Notes: generated by a model not told the origin, from the sequence alone. A DNA stretch of 64,000 nucleotides from Synechocystis sp. LKSZ1 (GCF_040436315.1 NZ_AP031572.1:930001-994000); one strand, 5' to 3'; shown: positions 43,423-52,457, numbered from the stretch's first letter. Program-made: numbers and translations.

Positions 43423-44553
43423 CTACGACGGCAATTCTAAAGCCACGTCTAACTGAGTCAAAAGGGCCTGGCCGGTAGAACTCAGGGCCAGGGGCCGCCG
43501 ACTTCGATCAAAGAGTAGGGAACCAACCTGAAGCGATTTTTCGGTGTGATTAAAAATGTAGGCTTGGGCCCGCTGGTCAATGGTCTCGGCAATGGCCTGA
43601 TAAAGGGGTGTTGCCCACGTTTGGCCGTCGCTCTGTTCCCAGGTTCGGAGTTGTTGCAGGGCCGCCTCTGTCGTGCTAGAAGCCAGCAACGTTTGCAGAT
43701 AGGACGTGGCCAGACCCAGTTTGGCCGCCTGGGCCGTCAAGATTTCCAGCCGGGCATCCGCCAGATGGTGGTGGGTATGGAAAATTCCCCCAGCGACTTT
43801 AATGAGTTTGCCATGGTAGCCGAGCAGTAAGAGTTGGGACACCCCCTCTAGAGCTGCTGTGACCAAAAGTGGCCCCAACCAGTTGGCCGTTTTAACCAGG
43901 TAACGAGACGCAATGCCCCACTCTTGGGCCAAAGCCAAGCCATTTTCCCCCAAACAAAAAACCAGAAGAGAACTTTCCCTGGCTTTACGAGCTAGATCCG
44001 CTTGAAAGGCCGTTAGTTGTTCCGGAGCGCTCAGGGCCTGGGCAATGCCACTGGTTCCCAAAAGAGAAAGGCCCTCAACAATGCCAAAGGCCGCATTAGA
44101 CGTTCGCTCCGCCAAGGCCCGGCCCTCCGGCAGAATAATTTCCACCGTGAGGGTCTGGCCCACTTGATACCAGGGGGCTAGGTTGGTCTGGAAGAGCATC
44201 TGGGCATAGCGATAGATGGCCGCCTGCTCCGGTTTTTCCTGATGTTTCCCAATACCTTCGCCGCCGAGGAGTCGTAGGGGTTCTTCCCCTGGCCCAATGC
44301 TGACCTTGGCCCAAACAGGGGTATGGCGAGTCAGGTCAAGATTATCGCCGGGGTCACTGCGAGTAATGGCCAGGGCCGAAGATTCATCCAGGCAGGCCCC
44401 CTGTTCGATGGCAACGGTAGCCCGCTGATTTGGGGTGACTAAATCCAGCTCTACTGAATCTGGACAGCGACGGTCGCGCCAGCACTGCAAAGCCGCCAGG
44501 GCCGACGCACAGGCAAAGACGGGCAGGGTATAGCCTGAACGGGGAGCGGTCAT
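43423..44553 (-). CDS. cbiD: cobalt-precorrin-5B C1-methyltransferase
   Basis: Started at the ATG ending at 44553 (MTAPRSGYTLPVFAC), 376 residues; the longer frame would run into nhaS3. CbiD methylates C1 during anaerobic corrin-ring synthesis. Family blocks are RSGYTLPVFACASAL, SALAITRSDPGDNLDLT, LLGGEGIG and LLLLGYHGKLIKVAGGIFHTH. Its start lies 2 bp after the nhaS3 stop, a tight but functionally unexplained pairing. Confidence 0.9.
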   Translation of the reverse strand: MTAPRSGYTLPVFACASALAALQCWRDRRCPDSVELDLVTPNQRATVAIEQGACLDESSALAITRSDPGDNLDLTRHTPVWAKVSIGPGEEPLRLLGGEGIGKHQEKPEQAAIYRYAQMLFQTNLAPWYQVGQTLTVEIILPEGRALAERTSNAAFGIVEGLSLLGTSGIAQALSAPEQLTAFQADLARKARESSLLVFCLGENGLALAQEWGIASRYLVKTANWLGPLLVTAALEGVSQLLLLGYHGKLIKVAGGIFHTHHHLADARLEILTAQAAKLGLATSYLQTLLASSTTEAALQQLRTWEQSDGQTWATPLYQAIAETIDQRAQAYIFNHTEKSLQVGSLLFDRSRRPLALSSTGQALLTQLDVALELPS

Positions 44554-44554
44554 T

Positions 44555-45940
44555 CTAGGCTTCTGGACTGGTTGTCTCGAGTTCTGCAATGGGTTCGCTA
44601 TTGCCAAAGGCGATGCGCAGGAAGGGAGGGGCAAGGAAAGTCGTCAGAATCACCATAATGATGATGGAAACCTCCAGGGGTTTACTCAATACCCCACTGG
44701 CCGACCCAATCCCCGCAAAGACCAGGCCTACTTCCCCTCGGGGAATCATGCCTACACCGATGGCGGCCCGATTAATTGCGGGAATACCAAAGACCGTCCA
44801 GCCCGTCACTAATTTACCCGCGATGGCAACCACGATCAGGAAGATGGCAATCAGTAGACCAGCCCGGTTGTCCGGTACCGTTGGATTCAAAACCGTTAAG
44901 TCCGCCCGGGCCCCGACGGTCACAAAGAAAATTGGTACCAGAATATCAGCGACGGGCTTGATCAGTTCATCCAATTGTTCCCGAGCGTCGGTTTCATCGA
45001 GCACCAAGCCCGCGGCAAAGGCCCCTAGAATGGCTTCCAGGTGAATCGCGTTACCGATAAAGGCCATGACAAAGGCAAAAATAAAGGCCGGAATGATAAT
45101 GTTGCCTCGGGTTTCTAGTTTCTCCACCACCGCTACAAAGGCCTTGTTAAAGAAGCCTCCTAGGAGAATAGCCCCAATCAGGAAAGCCGTGGCTCCAACG
45201 ATCAAATAGACCACATTGAGGACATCGATTTCTCCCGTTTTGGCCAAGCTAGCGACGACCGCTAGAACGATAATCCCCAAAACATCATCAATAACCGCGG
45301 CTCCGACAATAATTTGGCCCTCCTTTGACTTCAGTTGTCCCAGTTCCGACAACACCTTGGAGGTAATGCCAATGCTCGTCGCGGTCAGGGCCGCCCCCGC
45401 AAAAATGGCCGGAATTGCCGCCACATGGAAAATCGTCATCAAACCGACGGTACCCGCCGCGAAGGGGACAGCGACCCCCACACAGGCCACCACCACTGCT
45501 TGAATACCGACTGCTTTGAGTTGTCGTAAATCCGATTCCAGGCCGATTTCAAAGAGTAGAATAATCACCCCTAGCTCAGCCAGTACGGAAATCACCTCAC
45601 TCTGGGAAGCAAAAATACTGGTGACGGCTTCTGGGGTCAAGGCATTGAGGTTTTGCAGGACGGTCATCAACAGGGAATCCGCCGCTGTCAGGCCCCCTTC
45701 CGGGAAGATAATCAAGTGCAGGGCCGAAACGCCAACGATCACCCCTGCCACCAATTCCCCTAGCACTGGAGGAAAATCAAGACGCTTGGCTAGTTCAGAG
45801 CCGAGCTTACTGGCCAAATAAATGACGACTAAACTCAGCAGAACACCGCTGAGAATCACGGGGCCATTTTCCGCTTCCGTCGTGGCCAACAGGGGAAAAG
45901 AAGAAGGAAAAAAGAACCCGACAGAATTCAAAACATTCAT
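44555..45940 (-). CDS. nhaS3: Na+/H+ antiporter, NhaS3 type (CPA2)
   Basis: A 461-residue CPA2 antiporter with about 12 membrane helices. Conserved parts are FPPVLGELVAGVIVG in helix 2, the ion-binding VGAAVIDDVLGIIVLAV (paired aspartates) and VGMIPRGEVGLVFAGIG. Length and the N-terminal segment (SSFPLLATTEAENGPVIL) match Synechocystis NhaS3, an essential, thylakoid-located and circadian-regulated antiporter. Its place next to sbtAB makes sense, because SbtA consumes the Na+ gradient. No TrkA-type C-terminal domain. Confidence 0.93.
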   Translation of the reverse strand: MNVLNSVGFFFPSSFPLLATTEAENGPVILSGVLLSLVVIYLASKLGSELAKRLDFPPVLGELVAGVIVGVSALHLIIFPEGGLTAADSLLMTVLQNLNALTPEAVTSIFASQSEVISVLAELGVIILLFEIGLESDLRQLKAVGIQAVVVACVGVAVPFAAGTVGLMTIFHVAAIPAIFAGAALTATSIGITSKVLSELGQLKSKEGQIIVGAAVIDDVLGIIVLAVVASLAKTGEIDVLNVVYLIVGATAFLIGAILLGGFFNKAFVAVVEKLETRGNIIIPAFIFAFVMAFIGNAIHLEAILGAFAAGLVLDETDAREQLDELIKPVADILVPIFFVTVGARADLTVLNPTVPDNRAGLLIAIFLIVVAIAGKLVTGWTVFGIPAINRAAIGVGMIPRGEVGLVFAGIGSASGVLSKPLEVSIIIMVILTTFLAPPFLRIAFGNSEPIAELETTSPEA

Positions 45941-46123
45941 AAATTTGCAGATAGGCTTGTGGGTCTGGATTTAAACTAACAGTGAACTCGGTCAAGGAAA
46001 CCAGAAACAGTTAGCAGTGGACAGTAGAGAAAAGCTAGCCCACCGCTTATCCTAGTCACCGGCAATTGCCGGGGTTGTCTTATTTAGGCTGGGATAGACT
46101 GGTTCTGGACTGAGTAACGGACG

Positions 46124-46157
46124 CCCAAAAACTGAGCCATGACCCCGGCTTTTTGGG
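46124..46157. terminator. hairpin between sbtB and nhaS3
   Basis: CCCAAAAA (46124-46131) pairs with TTTTTGGG (46150-46157), extended internally by GCC/GGC. It lies just after the sbtB stop and could terminate leftward transcription of sbtAB. Confidence 0.5.
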
Positions 46158-46167
46158 TTTACGTTGT

Positions 46168-46554
<387 letters not shown>

Positions 46555-46590
46555 TCAAGGGAGCGCCGACAGACCACAACCCGTCCGAGA

Positions 46591-47712
46591 TTAGTTGCCG
46601 CTGAGCGCCTGGGCAAGACCAAGGAAAAACGGTATACATAAGCCGATTGCCACGGGTGTACCGATAGCAGTGGATGCACCAATATAGGCGGAGGGATTAG
46701 CCGAAGGGATACCAGCCCGCAAGGTAGGCGGCCCTGAGATGTCTGAACTAGATGAAGCAATAACGGCCAAGATGACAACACCGCCCCAGCTGAATCCCGT
46801 TGCGTAGTGGGCAATCATACCGAGACCGAAGGCAATGAGACCATGCACGAACGGTGCGATAACACTATAGACAACGTACCACTGGGCTACCTTCCGCAGT
46901 TCACCAATGCGAGACCAAGCCTCCATCCCCATGACCAGCATCAAGATCGAGAGCAAGCCACGAAAGAGGGGATCGTAGAAACTTTTATAGACAGTTTCCG
47001 GCTGGGCAAATATGCCCAGAGCGAGGCCTAACAACATGGCCGATAGGGCCGGCCCCCGGAGGCTTTCCTCAATAATGGGCCAGATCTTGACCCGATTATC
47101 CGTAGGCTGCTGCTGGCTGAGATACTCCTGCCGACTGCCGGGATAATCCTGCTGATCGGAATAATCCCCTGCCGCCACAGGCTGCTTGTTAAAGGACTCA
47201 CTAGAGTAGGCCAATTCTTTACGCTTCTTCTTATTGAGATAAATGTTGGCGACAACAATGGCCGTTACCAGCGCCGGAATATCCATGAAAGGATAGAGTG
47301 CACCGGCCCAGGCTTCAAAGGGAATTTTTTCTTCTTCCAGTAACGTCAGACCAGCAGCCATGGTGGAGCCACTCACTGCACCAAACAACCCTCCAGTGGC
47401 GATCGCATCGACGACTTTAACCTTTGGCAGTTTGGCCAAGGTGTAGCGCGCGATGAAGACCACAAGAATCCCCACGATTACAGCAAAGATCATGGGTAAC
47501 ACCATCTCCGTCAGGTTGGAATTGCGGATGGCAATCCCACCGGTCAGACCGATTTTGGTGAGCAGCATGAAGACGATGATCGTACAAATTGACTCGGGAA
47601 TGACCAATTCACTACCCAGAGCAGCAATGATCATCCCACCAATCAAAAAGGCCAGTGTTGGCGACTGTAACTGCTTAACAAAGTCCATTAAAAACAAGGA
47701 CAAAAAGTCCAT
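46591..47712 (-). CDS. sbtA: sodium-dependent bicarbonate transporter SbtA
   Basis: A 373-residue high-affinity HCO3-/Na+ symporter of the plasma membrane. I start it at MDFLSLFLMDF (ATG 47712), just after a purine-rich GAGGAGGAGG ribosome site; the 13 codons upstream encode Glu repeats and are unlikely. Ten helices in two inverted repeats. GSTMAAGLTLLEEE and VIASSSSDISGPPTLRAGIPSANPSAY hold the ion-binding crossover regions. A hydrophilic loop (KKKRKEL...NRVKIWP) lies between the halves. It is a core part of the carbon-concentrating mechanism. Confidence 0.97.
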   Translation of the reverse strand: MDFLSLFLMDFVKQLQSPTLAFLIGGMIIAALGSELVIPESICTIIVFMLLTKIGLTGGIAIRNSNLTEMVLPMIFAVIVGILVVFIARYTLAKLPKVKVVDAIATGGLFGAVSGSTMAAGLTLLEEEKIPFEAWAGALYPFMDIPALVTAIVVANIYLNKKKRKELAYSSESFNKQPVAAGDYSDQQDYPGSRQEYLSQQQPTDNRVKIWPIIEESLRGPALSAMLLGLALGIFAQPETVYKSFYDPLFRGLLSILMLVMGMEAWSRIGELRKVAQWYVVYSVIAPFVHGLIAFGLGMIAHYATGFSWGGVVILAVIASSSSDISGPPTLRAGIPSANPSAYIGASTAIGTPVAIGLCIPFFLGLAQALSGN

Positions 47713-48013
47713 GAATTCCTCCTCCTCCTCTAATGAGGATTGTTGAAACAAACGAGCTATATGAGCTTTAAAGATTTACAGAGAATAAGCGTAATGTGCT
47801 TCTTCCCTGCAACACAGGCGCAGAATGAGAGCCTGTATACAAGGCTTATGGTTAGGAGTTACCATGGGGAACCCTATCAAAAGCAAAAGAACCTAAACGG
47901 AAAGTGTAAAGTGAGGCAATAAAGCATCCTCTAGATATCAGTATTTTTCATCGCTACTATTGAAGAAAAATATCTAAAAAGACTCCTCTCCAAGGTTTTT
48001 AAAGTTATCCTGG
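47713..48013. promoter_or_regulatory. sbtA upstream region
   Basis: 301 bp without a credible gene. It should carry the low-CO2-inducible sbtA promoter. I see no clear LysR-type (CmpR/NdhR) site. A long imperfect inverted repeat, AGATAT...TATTTTTC with GAAGAAAAATATCT (about 47933-47979), lies just past the carbonic anhydrase stop and may end that transcript or bind a regulator. Confidence 0.35.
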
Positions 48014-48730
48014 TTATGAAAGCCAGCTTACTTTGCCGGTATCGAGGTCATAGAAAGAACCCACGACTTTGAGTTGGTTTTTAGTGACCAATTCACCAAT
48101 CACCGGAGATTGGTTAAGGCGAGCCACCTGGGCCAGGACATTGGTTTTAATGGCTTGATCAAGCCGAGCCGGATCCGTTTTTGAACCAGTGATAGAGCCT
48201 GTCTCAATACTTTGGATCAAACTGCCAATTTGGCCGGGCAATTCCCCCCCGGTAAGAGCGGCCTTAACCGCACCGCATCCCCCGTGGCCCATTACCACCA
48301 AGACCTTAGCCCCCAAAACCAGTGTGCCGAATTCGAGACTGCCAATCTCCTCCGACGTCGCAATATTGCCCGCCACCCGACAGACAAAAATATCTCCCAG
48401 GCCTTGGTCAAAAACGATCTCTACTGGGACACGGGAATCCGCACAACCCAGTACTGCTGCAAAGGGATTTTGCCCCTTGGCAACTTCCAGTAATCGCTCT
48501 CGGTTTTGATGACGGTTAGTTCGTTTTTCGGTTACAAAACGTTCATTACCCGCCATTAGTTTTGTTAGAGCTTCCTTCGGTGTTAGGGGCGAGCCCTGGG
48601 CATGGGCCACCAGGGGAGAACGGGGATTTCCCCCCAGAACCGTTGCCATAAGACTGGTACCGACCAGCCCACCACCGTACTGGAGGAGACGACGGCGACT
48701 GAAAGAAGAATGCGTCGGAAGATTGGACAT
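48014..48730 (-). CDS. ecaB: Tat-exported beta-carbonic anhydrase
   Basis: A 238-residue beta-class carbonic anhydrase with zinc ligands C96, H149 and C152 and the D98/R100 dyad (CADSR, GHGGCGA). The N-terminus has a twin-arginine signal SRRRLLQ at about residues 11-17 and a cleavage site near HAQG, so the enzyme should be periplasmic or lumenal. That matches the EcaB type described in Synechocystis; the symbol is my inference. It lies 301 bp upstream of sbtA on the same strand, consistent with supplying HCO3- at the cell surface. Confidence 0.9.
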   Translation of the reverse strand: MSNLPTHSSFSRRRLLQYGGGLVGTSLMATVLGGNPRSPLVAHAQGSPLTPKEALTKLMAGNERFVTEKRTNRHQNRERLLEVAKGQNPFAAVLGCADSRVPVEIVFDQGLGDIFVCRVAGNIATSEEIGSLEFGTLVLGAKVLVVMGHGGCGAVKAALTGGELPGQIGSLIQSIETGSITGSKTDPARLDQAIKTNVLAQVARLNQSPVIGELVTKNQLKVVGSFYDLDTGKVSWLS

Positions 48731-49156
48731 GGTGTTCTCTTAGAAATGCTTGTAGGGTTTGTCCCCATTGCCCGACAAAAATCTTGATTAGGACGTTTGC
48801 CAGTGTTTTGAGGTTTCCTCAGCATACTTAAGGGAGGTTGCCATAGAAAGCAAGGCCCTGGATTAAACCCAGATCCTTAAACCCGTCTTTTTCCTCCGGT
48901 TTAGCCACTCCCCCGGAAAAACCGGTGATCGGCGGGAAATTGCGAGTAACAATTTCTTTATGCCATCGAGTGAAATCTATCGCGTGAGATAAATCATAGA
49001 CTTAAACAAATCATTTTGCAAATACCATCTACTGGATTCCATATAAAAATTTTTAATCATTCATAAAAGCCTTGCTTTTTGGCAGGTTGGAACGGAGTCA
49101 AGAAGATCCCCACGCCCCCGAGGCATAATGCAAGGAAGATTGTTTGCGTAAAGACC
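48731..49156. other. ecaB/ruvB divergent intergenic region
   Basis: 426 bp with no gene I can support. The frame of ruvB is open upstream to a TTG at 49079, but without homology. The stretch 48955-49060 is AT-rich and probably holds the promoters. No clear hairpin or operator. Confidence 0.3.
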
Positions 49157-50257
49157 ATGGCCATCAAGCGGACGGGAAAATCAGGGGAAAAAAATGTTGG
49201 AGACACGGCACGGCCGGACTTGCTCACGCCCCAGATCACAGCGGCGGAGGCCCCCAATCCCGAGGGCAACGAAGAAGGGTTACGCCCCAAAACCCTGCAA
49301 GACTACATCGGTCAAAGTAGCCTCAAGGCAGTACTAGGCATTGCCATTGCTGCCGCTAAAAATCGCCAGGAGGCCATGGATCATTTGTTGTTGTATGGGC
49401 CACCAGGATTAGGAAAAACCACCCTTGCCTTGATTTTGGCCCAGGAAATGGGAGTCAGTTGCAAAATTACAGCGGCCCCGGCCCTGGAACGGCCCCGAGA
49501 TATCACGGGCCTCCTGATCGGCCTACAACCCGGTGATATCCTCTTTATTGATGAAATTCACCGCCTCAATCGCCTGACGGAAGAATTGCTCTACCCGGCC
49601 ATGGAGGACTATCGCCTGGACATCACTATGGGGAAAGGCAATAGTGCCAAAATTCGCAGTTTACCCTTGCCCCGTTTTACTCTAATCGGCGCCACCACCA
49701 AGGTCGGGGCCCTAACCTCCCCCCTCCGCGACCGCTTTGGCCTAATCCAGCGCCTCCAGTTCTACGACCTCGATGAGTTGCAACAGATTATTCTGCGGAC
49801 GGCCCAACTCCTGAAGACGGCCATTACTCCCAACGGGGCCAGGGCCATTGCCAGCCGTTCACGAGGCACGCCCCGCATTGCCAACCGCCTGCTCAAGCGG
49901 GTGCGGGACTACGCTCAGGTCAAGCAACAAACCGAGATCGGCGCTGAATTGGCCGCTGAGGCATTAGATGTGTACCAAGTCGATCAACAGGGCCTGGATT
50001 GGACGGATCGCCTAGTACTCCAAACCTTGATTGATCAATTTCAGGGAGGCCCTGCCGGGCTAGAGGCCCTGGCCGCTGCCACTGGGGAGGATAGTAGAAC
50101 CATTGAAGAGGTCTATGAACCCTACCTGCTACAAATTGGCTACTTGAGCCGGACACCTCGGGGTCGGATTGCGACACGAGCGGCCTACGAACACTTAGGC
50201 CTAGTGGCCCCCCAAAGAATGGAACAGTTACCCCTCTTTGAGACCGACCTGGGGTAG
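49157..50257 (+). CDS. ruvB: Holliday junction branch migration ATPase RuvB
   Basis: Started at ATG 49157 ([10 protein letters not shown]), 366 residues including a basic, disordered N-terminal extension of about 45 residues, usual in cyanobacteria. Walker [10 protein letters not shown], Walker [12 protein letters not shown], arginine-finger/sensor region [21 protein letters not shown] and the C-terminal winged helix ([16 protein letters not shown]) are all present. Its stop is followed, in the same frame, by a glycosyltransferase fragment. Confidence 0.96.
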   Translation: MAIKRTGKSGEKNVGDTARPDLLTPQITAAEAPNPEGNEEGLRPKTLQDYIGQSSLKAVLGIAIAAAKNRQEAMDHLLLYGPPGLGKTTLALILAQEMGVSCKITAAPALERPRDITGLLIGLQPGDILFIDEIHRLNRLTEELLYPAMEDYRLDITMGKGNSAKIRSLPLPRFTLIGATTKVGALTSPLRDRFGLIQRLQFYDLDELQQIILRTAQLLKTAITPNGARAIASRSRGTPRIANRLLKRVRDYAQVKQQTEIGAELAAEALDVYQVDQQGLDWTDRLVLQTLIDQFQGGPAGLEALAAATGEDSRTIEEVYEPYLLQIGYLSRTPRGRIATRAAYEHLGLVAPQRMEQLPLFETDLG

Positions 50258-50365
50258 ATCATCGCCAGGGCCAGAAATGCCGGGTTGGCCTGTCTCCAGG
50301 AAATTCAGCCCGATGTTGAATTTGTCCAGTTTGTTGATGGGGATTGTGAAACTGTGCCGGCATAA
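50258..50365 (+). pseudogene. remnant of a family-2 glycosyltransferase
   Basis: Directly after the ruvB stop, and in the same frame, 35 codons read IIARARNAGLACLQEIQ... and VQFVDGDCETVPA, then a stop. ARNAG plus a VQF(V)DGDC segment is the pattern of the nucleotide-binding region of GT2 glycosyltransferases (RNxG...FLDxD). No start codon and no further GT2 sequence follow, so this is a debris fragment of a gene once located here. Confidence 0.6.
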
Positions 50366-50382
50366 CACGCTTATTGTGGTGT

Positions 50383-50483
50383 TATACGGAAAACTTCTCT
50401 CGATCACTTCATTTGAGAGTAATATACGGAAAATTTCTTGAAAAAATGCGTATTTAGAATGATATACGGAAACTTTCCGTATA
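50383..50483. repeat. three TATACGGAAA repeats with exact 40-bp period, last one palindromic
   Basis: TATACGGAAA occurs at 50383, 50423 and 50463, each exactly 40 bp apart. The third is followed after one base by its inverse, TTTCCGTATA (50474-50483), giving a perfect 21-bp palindrome. The bases after each copy also agree partly (A/C-TTTC). The first and last copies together form terminal inverted repeats of a 101-bp block. The bases between are not conserved. Confidence 0.75.
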
Positions 50484-50600
50484 ATTCCTAGCTAGGCTGC
50501 ACAAGACTTAGGTACAGGGCAACTCATGAAGAAAATCAGAAAATCTTGACAGATAGACTTTCCCAAGTATGCTAATTTTTAGCAAATAAGGCAACTTTTT

Positions 50601-51179
50601 ATGTTAGGTAACTTAAAAATTCCAAAGGAACTTCGCAAAAAAATAGATAATGAGCTTCAGCCAGGAGAGTTTATAAGATGGGTCGAACAGCCCGTACCTC
50701 AGTTTTTCACAGCGGCTTCGATCGGAAGTGTTTTATTCGGTATTCCCTGGACTAGCTTCGCCATATTTTGGATGTGGGGTGCATCAGGGTTTAAACTTCC
50801 TGATCTAAGAGAAGGTTTACAACCTCAACATCTGTTTGCCCTTTTTGGTGTACCTTTTGTTCTTATTGGTTTTGGAATGCTGTCTAGTCCCATATGGGTA
50901 TGGCAATCAGCACGAAAGACAGTTTACTTGGTGACAGATAAACGAGCTATCTCTATTCAAAGTGGTTGGTCTACTACAATCAGAAGCTACCTACCTGACC
51001 AATTAAAAGATGTATATCGGAAAGAAAGAGCTGACGGAACGGGTGATGTGATTATTGCAATCCGGCGATGGAAGGACAGTGATGGGGATCAAATGAGTGA
51101 GGAGATAGGTTTTTTGGGAGTTCGTAGCCCGCGAGAAGTTGAGAAAATGTTGAGGCAGTTGATTCAGAATAATGCCTAA
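50601..51179 (+). CDS. membrane protein with bacterial PH-like domain
   Basis: A 192-residue protein. Residues 35-60 and 78-103 are membrane helices in a hairpin. The remainder (YLVTDKRAISIQSGWSTTIRSY...) is a PH-like beta-barrel of the bPH_2/DUF304 type, facing the cytoplasm. DNA is lower in GC than the surrounding core genes. Its stop codon overlaps the first bases of an attC-like site, the arrangement of a gene cassette. Function unknown. Confidence 0.8.
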   Translation: MLGNLKIPKELRKKIDNELQPGEFIRWVEQPVPQFFTAASIGSVLFGIPWTSFAIFWMWGASGFKLPDLREGLQPQHLFALFGVPFVLIGFGMLSSPIWVWQSARKTVYLVTDKRAISIQSGWSTTIRSYLPDQLKDVYRKERADGTGDVIIAIRRWKDSDGDQMSEEIGFLGVRSPREVEKMLRQLIQNNA

Positions 51180-51261
51180 AAAAGCTCATGCACCCCGACC
51201 GCTGAGAGATGTCGACTGTGATGCAAAGGCTATCTGCGGCGGGTGATAGGTAATGTTAAAC
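51174..51261 (+). repeat. attC-like recombination site 1
   Basis: 88 bp from GCCTAAA (51174) to GTTAAAC (51255-51261), matching the outer R''/R' box pattern of integron attC sites. Inner arms TGCACCCCGACCGC and GCGGCGGGTGAT pair imperfectly. It starts on the stop codon of the preceding gene. It has the same length and the same positions of ATGCA and TGTTA as the site at 52138. Call is by eye; no structural model was run. Confidence 0.5.
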
Positions 51262-51284
51262 CTCCAATCTCAACCGTGAATTCA

Positions 51285-51567
51285 ATGCCAAAACTTTTTC
51301 TTGGATCATCTCTCTTGGCTTCTTCTGTGCTTTGTTTTGCCCAGTACTGCTTAAGTTCTATCAGCAAACTATAATATAGTCATTCGTCAAGGTTTCACTG
51401 TAAATAGGGTGACTCTTATTAATGGACTCCCCAATGATAGGCTTAATTCTTCCAGCTTCATACTATTAAATACTGCTTCTAACAAAACATGGACTGGTTC
51501 TTGTAACCAGAGAGGTATTGATGGTCAGATCAATGGTGGTTCAGGCATAATATTCGTGATTTGGTAA
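51285..51567 (+). pseudogene. frameshifted small secreted protein
   Basis: ATG 51285 opens 29 codons that read as a signal peptide (MPKLFLGSSLLASSVLCFAQ), then stop at 51374. In the +1 frame, an open stretch from 51355 to 51567 continues with NYNIVIRQGFTVNRVTLING and ends GSGIIFVIW. It has coding-like composition and repeated Asn/Gly/Ser. A one-base change in 51355-51374 would join the two into a secreted protein of about 90 residues. No homologue is recognised. Confidence 0.45.
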
Positions 51568-51706
51568 TTTTCAGAGGTAATTCCATCATTTCGCTGAAAA
51601 CTTGTAATCTTGCACAATCATCGTAGAGGACTGCATCGCCTGGATAGCCCTTATGTTAATCTATGAAGATAGGTGATGCTATTCTTTTTATAAAAGGTTT
51701 TGAAGG

Positions 51707-51916
51707 ATGAAAAGTCGCAGTTTCACAGTCATTCTTCATAAAGAAGATGATATGTACATTGCTGAATGTCCAGAGGTTGGCACAGTTGATCAAGGAGAAA
51801 CCATTGAAGAAGCAATCGCGGGGTTGAAAGAAGCAACGCGGCTCTACTTAGAGGAATTTCCCCTACCGGAAACATCTCCTAGACTTGTAACCAGCATCGA
51901 AGTCAACTATGCCTAA
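51707..51916 (+). CDS. hicB: HicB-family antitoxin
   Basis: A 69-residue HicB antitoxin with the degraded RNase-H-like fold: FTVILHKEDDMYIAECPEVGTVDQGETIEEAIAGLKEA-type text (key CPEVG and ETIEEA). It lacks an obvious C-terminal DNA-binding domain, as in short HicB forms. hicA starts 8 bp before its stop, so the pair is coupled. Confidence 0.88.
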   Translation: MKSRSFTVILHKEDDMYIAECPEVGTVDQGETIEEAIAGLKEATRLYLEEFPLPETSPRLVTSIEVNYA

Positions 51917-52136
51917 GATGCCACGGATCTCAAGCAGAGAAGCGATTCAGGCACTTGAGCGTTTAGGATTCGAGCAAGTTCGTCAAACAGGCAGTCATGT
52001 TGTGATGAAGAAAGAAACCGAAGCGGGCGAAATTGGCTGTGTTGTTCCTGTGCATCGGGAATTGAAGATTGGTACGTTGAGTAGCATTCTTAAGCAAGCG
52101 CAAGTCACGGTGGAAGCATTTATCGAGAGTCTGTGA
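51909..52136 (+). CDS. hicA: HicA-family mRNA interferase toxin
   Basis: A 75-residue HicA toxin with a double-stranded-RNA-binding fold. It begins PRISSREAIQALERLGFEQVRQTGSH; the catalytic histidine is in TGSHVVMKK, and VPVHRELKIGTL is the family's C-terminal block. ATG 51909 or 51918 could be used. It appears intact. It is followed at once by an attC-like site, so the hicBA pair looks like cassette cargo. Confidence 0.9.
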   Translation: MPKMPRISSREAIQALERLGFEQVRQTGSHVVMKKETEAGEIGCVVPVHRELKIGTLSSILKQAQVTVEAFIESL

Positions 52137-52137
52137 A

Positions 52138-52225
52138 GCCGAACCATTCAAATGCAGTGGATGATCAAAGCCGCTGGTACTGAGTTTGAGGTTGCTTGCC
52201 GCCGCTGAAGTCTAAGCTGTTATCC
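52138..52225 (+). repeat. attC-like recombination site 2
   Basis: 88 bp from GCCGAAC (52138) to GTTATCC (52219-52225), 1 bp after the hicA stop. Inner arms TGCAGTGG and CCGCTGAA pair with two mismatches. The centre (GAGGTTGCTTGCCGCCG) resembles repeats I associate with attC-like elements in cyanobacteria. Same length as site 1. Confidence 0.45.
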
Positions 52226-52299
52226 CGCATGACTCTGATTAAGAAGTGAAGTGCTTCATTCACCACTTCGGCGCTAGGGAACATCTCTATGACATCAGG

Positions 52300-52422
52300 T
52301 TACAAATGTATAGTGATTCCACCAAAACGCTTTCTTTCTGATTCCAGTCTTCTAATCCTGAGGCTCTTCCAGTCATACTCTGCCCGGAGAACCTCTTCTA
52401 TTGCTGAATTATCCTGGGTCAT
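52300..52422 (-). CDS. possible 40-residue protein or gene remnant
   Basis: A 40-codon frame beginning MTQDNSAIEEVLRAEYDWKS and rich in charged residues (RIRRLESERKR). It looks protein-like but matches nothing I know, and there is no clear ribosome site. It may be debris at the edge of the accessory segment, or a read-through part of the RND transcript. Confidence 0.25.
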   Translation of the reverse strand: MTQDNSAIEEVLRAEYDWKSLRIRRLESERKRFGGITIHL

Positions 52423-52457
52423 AAGCTTCTGGCTCAGTTCGCGTTACTCTTATTGTT

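Noticed and set aside
47740-47922. 60-codon frame upstream of sbtA on the plus strand
   Set aside because: Lies antisense to the sbtA promoter region, with composition unlike a protein and no ribosome site.
50383-50483. CRISPR array
   Set aside because: Only three 10-bp units, no constant repeat of 25-37 bp, no cas genes nearby.
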